In this document: one piece after another, positions 6,741-9,649 of the stretch
How positions within the stretch are numbered: the first letter of the stretch is position 1
How the letters are laid out: the number at the start of each line of letters is the position of its first letter
Notes under the pieces: generated by a model
The model's input: only the letters and a program-made list of their open reading frames with translations
Told to the model about the DNA's origin: nothing
The model's database searches: none
Assembly (NCBI GenBank): GCA_021160685.1
Contig: JAGHCC010000175.1
Coordinates: forward strand, 1-9,649
Source of the DNA: Desulfobulbaceae bacterium
Lineage (GTDB): Bacteria; Desulfobacterota; Desulfobulbia; Desulfobulbales; SURF-16
Direction: 5' to 3'
Length of the DNA stretch: 9,649 nt
Position numbers and translations under genes: made by a program

Positions 6741-6793
6741 GCCATCTATCCTTACTGTAATATTTCAAACCTCTCGTACCATCTCCCCTTTGT
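6720..6793. repeat. 37-bp tandem duplication over the YkuD gene start
   Basis: Two adjoining 37-nt copies, 6720-6756 and 6757-6793, match at 30 of 37 positions (both open GTAATATTT then AAACCTCTC). The first copy contains the start codon of the 6258-6740 gene; the second lies upstream, where the corresponding position is no longer ATG. As 37 is not a multiple of three, the upstream copy is out of frame. Confidence 0.8.
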
Positions 6794-6904
6794 ATACAAC
6801 CAGATGAGTGTCTGTTTAGCAATGAACAACTTATAAAATGCCAACTCAATTTTTTAGAGCTATCTTAACATAATGAATCTACAGTATTATTTTTCGATAA
6901 ACTC
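6741..6904. other. AT-rich intergenic region before the YkuD operon
   Basis: Apart from the upstream copy of the 37-bp duplication there is no gene. It should contain the promoter of the YkuD operon, as well as the 3' end of the cfa transcript, but I see neither a convincing -35/-10 pair nor a hairpin with T run. Confidence 0.4.
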
Positions 6905-7993
6905 CTAAGCGTTTGTGCGGGCACAGGTAGCCCTGGCCACGAAAGGCACCACTGAATCGGGGAAAGGCGCTACGCTACTGACGTTGATCTCGCAAAGAAC
7001 GTAGGTGTCTTCGCCTGAAGAGTTCTTCGGCCCCAGCAGGAAATCCGCATCCCAGAGAACAGGAAGACTTTTCGTGTCGATTTCAAGTACTCGCTGCAAT
7101 GCCGGCAGCCACTCCTGTTCCAGTATGTCCTTGAGAGACTGGAACTCCTCCATGCTGGGAGGATGGTACAAGCGGGGTCCAGGCTGAGGAGCTTCATCCG
7201 GCGGGGTGCCGGGAGGCGCCGGATAGAGGGCATTGACAGCCTGATGCCCGAATCCTGCCACTTTATCATGCACCAGATAACAACGGATCATGCCTTCGGG
7301 GAGACGCGGCTGATAGGCCTGGTCAATCATTTTGCCGAAGCCGGTAAAATACTGCTCACATTGAGCGAGGAATTCGCCAAGTGAGATCTTTTCTTCAATG
7401 CTCCCTCGCTTCGCATGGCGGACCCGGACAAGCGTGTCAGGCTGCGGCAGAGGGTTGGCGTTGTCGCGGTCGTGATCGACAGCAGGATTTCCTGCCAGTT
7501 CGACTTTCCATACTCCAATGCCGCCTTTCCCGCGATACTGCTTGAGGACGCGCGCCTCACCGGCCGCCAGCCGCACGGGTAATTTTGCGCGAAGTTGTTC
7601 CATGCTGTTATACAGATGCGTGTCACTTCCCCATCCTATATCGCGCGTCCGATACAGAACTTCCTTTGTGCCCATCTTCAGAATGACATCAGGATGGCTA
7701 CTGACAAAAATGCCGGCATCGGCAACTTCCCGAAGCATGGGGTCAAGGATGGATCGATCTCGTCCGTCCTGGACAGGATTCATCCAGACCAGCACGCTGT
7801 CAACGTGCATGAGTTGCTGGCGAACCTCCTCGCGGAAATCATCGTGGTATACGGCAGGTTCAACATCCATGCCCAGGTCAGCCAACGCTCGAAATATCTG
7901 GGAGAAGCGGTTATTCTCAGGCGTTGCCCCTTGCCTTGCCTCATAATTTCCAGGATAAAGAATAGCCACTCGTCCGTGGCAATCATCTCTCAT
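6905..7993 (-). CDS. Cj0069-family-like, ATP-grasp-like protein coupled to cfa
   Basis: The 362-aa protein resembles the Cj0069 family, whose function is unknown, and shows ATP-grasp features. In order: an N-terminal Rossmann-like part (RVAILYPGNYEAR, 8-20); VLVWMNPVQDGRDR (67-80); a lysine within MGTKE (107-111) and VLKQYRGKGGIGVWKV (149-164), resembling the nucleotide-binding lysine and glycine-rich loop; EGMIRCYLV in the middle; and near the C-terminus WDADFLLG (314-321) and CEINVSS (334-340), where D315/D317, E335 and N337 suit metal binding. A longer frame begins at 8044, but ATG 7993 is better: it overlaps the cfa stop (ATGA) and has AAGGAG 8 nt upstream. Tight coupling suggests a job linked to Cfa or lipids. 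Ligation of an amino acid or peptide is possible but unproven. Confidence 0.75.
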   Translation of the reverse strand: MRDDCHGRVAILYPGNYEARQGATPENNRFSQIFRALADLGMDVEPAVYHDDFREEVRQQLMHVDSVLVWMNPVQDGRDRSILDPMLREVADAGIFVSSHPDVILKMGTKEVLYRTRDIGWGSDTHLYNSMEQLRAKLPVRLAAGEARVLKQYRGKGGIGVWKVELAGNPAVDHDRDNANPLPQPDTLVRVRHAKRGSIEEKISLGEFLAQCEQYFTGFGKMIDQAYQPRLPEGMIRCYLVHDKVAGFGHQAVNALYPAPPGTPPDEAPQPGPRLYHPPSMEEFQSLKDILEQEWLPALQRVLEIDTKSLPVLWDADFLLGPKNSSGEDTYVLCEINVSSVAPFPDSVVPFVARATCARTNA

Positions 7994-9162
7994 GCGGTAT
8001 GCTCCTTGGGTCTGCTGATTTGCGATAAGCTCCGTACGTTCCACCCTCCTCTGCAGTGCTCAAAACCGCACAGTTGCCTTCCTTTGGACAGCAGGATCTG
8101 CCAGACCTGGGCATCTCTTGATCTGAAATTACCGGCAGAGGAGAGCAGGTAGTATTTCCACATACGATAAAACCTCTCGTCGTACTTTTCTTTCAGCTTC
8201 GGGTAGTGGGCGTCAAAATTCTCAAACCAGCACATAAGGGTTCTGTCATAGTATGGACCGATATTGTGCATGTCCTCTATGATAAACAGCCTTTCGCTGG
8301 CCTTGCCGATCTGGGTGACCGATGGCAGCATGGCACCGGGAAAGATGTATTTACTTAGCCAGGATCCTCCCTTGACCACGGAAAAATGAAGGCCTATGGT
8401 GTGGAGCAGAAAACAGCCTTCATCTTTCAGTGCCTTGTGGACCACCTCCATATAGGTTCGGTAGTTCTTGTAGCCCACGTGTTCAAACATTCCCAGCGAA
8501 ATAACGTGGTCAAATTTTTCGTTAATGTCGCGGTAGTCCTGCAGGCGCAACTCTATTGGTAAATCCCGACACATTTCCTGACCATAGGCAATCTGCTCTT
8601 TGGAAACCGATATCCCGATCCCTTCCACCCCATACTTTTCAGCGGCGTACTTTAAAAAGCCTCCCCATCCACAGCCGATGTCCAGTACTTTCTGGCCCTT
8701 TTGCAGGTTGAGTTTTTTACAGACCATATCCAGTTTGGCCTCCTGGGCCAGATCCAGATTGTCTGTATCGCGAAAATAAGCGCAGGTATAGATCATTCGT
8801 GGATCCAGCATGGCCCGGTAGAGGTCGTTGCCGATATCGTAGTGCTTTTCTCCAACGATAAAGGCCTTGTCTTTGGCCTGAAAGTTGAACAACTTGGCCA
8901 TCATAATCCGCCAGGCCAGTCTCTTATTTTTGCGGAGTTTATATCCAAGTTTGGCTCGCAGCAACTTGTTGATTGTCTCATCCAATTGGTCTGATTCCCA
9001 CCATCCATCCATATAGGTTTCACCCATCTGCATGGAAGGATCTTTGAGAACCCGGGAGTAAAAATTGTCGTTCAAAACCCGGATGTCCCATGGACGTGAT
9101 CCATTAACCTCAATATCAGTCAAAGCCAGCAGTTCTTCTATTATTTTTTGTTGTGAGCTCAC
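7990..9162 (-). CDS. cfa: Cyclopropane-fatty-acyl-phospholipid synthase
   Basis: It transfers a methylene group from S-adenosylmethionine to double bonds of membrane phospholipid acyl chains. At 390 aa it matches the length of E. coli Cfa (382 aa). The lipid-side signature GEKHYDIGNDLY is at 104-115 and MIYTCAYF at 123-130. The SAM-binding loop LDIGCGWGG is at 160-168, FEHVG at 226-230, YIFPGAMLPS at 272-281 and YYDRTLMCW at 304-312. Residues C127, E227, H254, I256 and Y305 correspond, with a constant offset of 12, to the E. coli bicarbonate-site residues C139, E239, H266, I268 and Y317, so the active site appears intact. The start is GTG at 9162 with AGGAG (9168-9172) and a 5-nt spacer. It is the first gene of a two-gene unit. 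A TATAAT-like box at 9332-9337 lies about 170 nt upstream but lacks a good -35. Confidence 0.96.
   Translation of the reverse strand: MSSQQKIIEELLALTDIEVNGSRPWDIRVLNDNFYSRVLKDPSMQMGETYMDGWWESDQLDETINKLLRAKLGYKLRKNKRLAWRIMMAKLFNFQAKDKAFIVGEKHYDIGNDLYRAMLDPRMIYTCAYFRDTDNLDLAQEAKLDMVCKKLNLQKGQKVLDIGCGWGGFLKYAAEKYGVEGIGISVSKEQIAYGQEMCRDLPIELRLQDYRDINEKFDHVISLGMFEHVGYKNYRTYMEVVHKALKDEGCFLLHTIGLHFSVVKGGSWLSKYIFPGAMLPSVTQIGKASERLFIIEDMHNIGPYYDRTLMCWFENFDAHYPKLKEKYDERFYRMWKYYLLSSAGNFRSRDAQVWQILLSKGRQLCGFEHCRGGWNVRSLSQISRPKEHTA
8002..8007 (-). promoter_or_regulatory. Ribosome binding site inside the end of cfa
   Basis: AAGGAG on the minus strand, 8 nt before the ATG at 7993. It lies within the last codons of cfa and decides the start of the downstream gene in favour of 7993 over 8044. 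Confidence 0.7.
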
Positions 9163-9416
9163 TGATACTCCTGATGATTTTTTTGATGGTTGTCAGGTTG
9201 GCCCTGAGTATTGCTATAGGATGTCAAAGGTAATTCTCATAAGCGGGGAAGCGTTAGATGAACCAGACCATCCACCAGTGTTTTAATGAATTTTTATTGC
9301 ACTGATTTCCAATGCAACTGTTGAGTAACATATTATATGAAACGGGATATGAGAGGCTTTTTTTATGCAAAAAAATGGACGGGGAAGTTTTGCAGAACTC
9401 CACCGCCCCAAACCGT

Positions 9417-9433
9417 GTGGGCAAAAAGCCCAC
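9417..9433. repeat. Perfect 6-bp hairpin
   Basis: GTGGGC-AAAAA-GCCCAC. GC-rich stem with a 5-nt loop and no T run on either side, so not a standard terminator. It looks like part of an intergenic repeat. Confidence 0.6.
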
Positions 9434-9481
9434 CTCCTACAATGTAAAAAATATGATAATCCTTGTTGTCGTTGTTCTCAA

Positions 9482-9501
9482 GCCCTGTTTTTGAACAGGG
9501 C
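9482..9501. repeat. Perfect 8-bp hairpin
   Basis: GCCCTGTT-TTTG-AACAGGGC. A strong stem with a 4-nt loop, lacking a T run after it on either strand. It may be a terminator of unusual type, a transcript-stabilising stem or a repeat. Confidence 0.65.
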
Positions 9502-9618
9502 CGTAATTATAAATGGAAGCGTCCTGAAAAATATTCCGGATGCAACCATTTTAAAGTTTGAAGTCATGGATTTATTATCTATCCTGGGGGCAGGCCAAGC
9601 TAATCAAAGGGGCTCGGC

Positions 9619-9649
9619 ATGAAGCAAACCTTGATTCCACGGCAACACC
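9619..9649 (+). CDS. Possible start of a gene cut by the window edge
   Basis: ATG at 9619 is preceded by AAAGGGG (9606-9612) with a 6-nt spacer and opens MKQTLIPRQH, with the frame continuing to the window end. Ten residues are too few to assign a family. The good ribosome binding site is the main support. Confidence 0.4.
   Translation, partial: MKQTLIPRQH

Larger units (their letters stand above)
9163..9618. other. Gene-free region between cfa and a divergent start
   Basis: No convincing gene. The frame at 9365-9622 (+) has no Shine-Dalgarno sequence, is cysteine-rich and runs through hairpins, so I treat it as chance. Visible structure: the near-palindrome TTGCA...TGCAA at 9297-9317; a TATAAT box on the minus strand at 9332-9337; a T7 run near 9358-9364; and two perfect hairpins listed separately. 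It should hold the cfa promoter (minus) and possibly the promoter for the gene starting at 9619 (plus). Confidence 0.5.

Noticed and set aside
7595..8152. 185-codon frame (+) opposite the cfa/ATP-grasp-like junction
   Set aside because: Antisense to two well-supported genes, without a ribosome binding site or recognisable pattern.
9365..9622. 85-codon open frame (+) overlapping the ATG at 9619
   Set aside because: No ribosome binding site, cysteine-rich and spans two perfect hairpins; the overlap with the next start is probably chance.

Overview
The window looks like chromosomal DNA of a Gram-negative bacterium, most likely a deltaproteobacterium (Desulfobacterota). This is an inference from the overall look of the IleRS protein, the periplasmic L,D-transpeptidases, the Cfa-type lipid enzyme and the repeat types; there is no rRNA or other decisive marker. 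Gene density is moderate. Two intergenic regions carry non-autonomous repeats, and the middle part (about 5300-6900) is visibly more AT-rich than the ileS and cfa parts.

Layout. 1-346: gene-free leader with small hairpins upstream of ileS. 347-3139 (+): ileS, a complete isoleucyl-tRNA synthetase with a GTG start. 3267-3764 (+): a DUF1269-type glycine-zipper membrane protein. 3765-4054: convergent intergenic region filled largely by a 133-bp imperfect palindrome. 4055-5032 (-): a secreted, C-terminally anchored protein of unknown function. 5098-5250: a 153-bp miniature element with IS66-like ends and a perfect 8-bp target duplication. 5301-6740 (-): a probable three-gene operon of two different YkuD-type L,D-transpeptidases followed by a small four-helix membrane protein; the first gene's start region lies in a 37-bp tandem duplication. 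6905-9162 (-): cfa (cyclopropane-fatty-acyl-phospholipid synthase), followed with an ATGA start/stop overlap by a Cj0069-like, ATP-grasp-like protein. 9163-9618: gene-free, with two perfect hairpins. 9619-end (+): possible first codons of another gene.

How the genes relate. Most of the minus-strand genes concern the cell envelope: peptidoglycan cross-linking or lipoprotein attachment (two YkuD proteins), membrane-lipid modification (Cfa) and unknown membrane proteins. The tight coupling of an ATP-grasp-like protein to Cfa is the best lead for an undescribed function. The clearest structural discovery is the IS66-type miniature element: its internal long hairpin has every transition mismatch in the orientation that gives G-U pairs on the minus-strand transcript.
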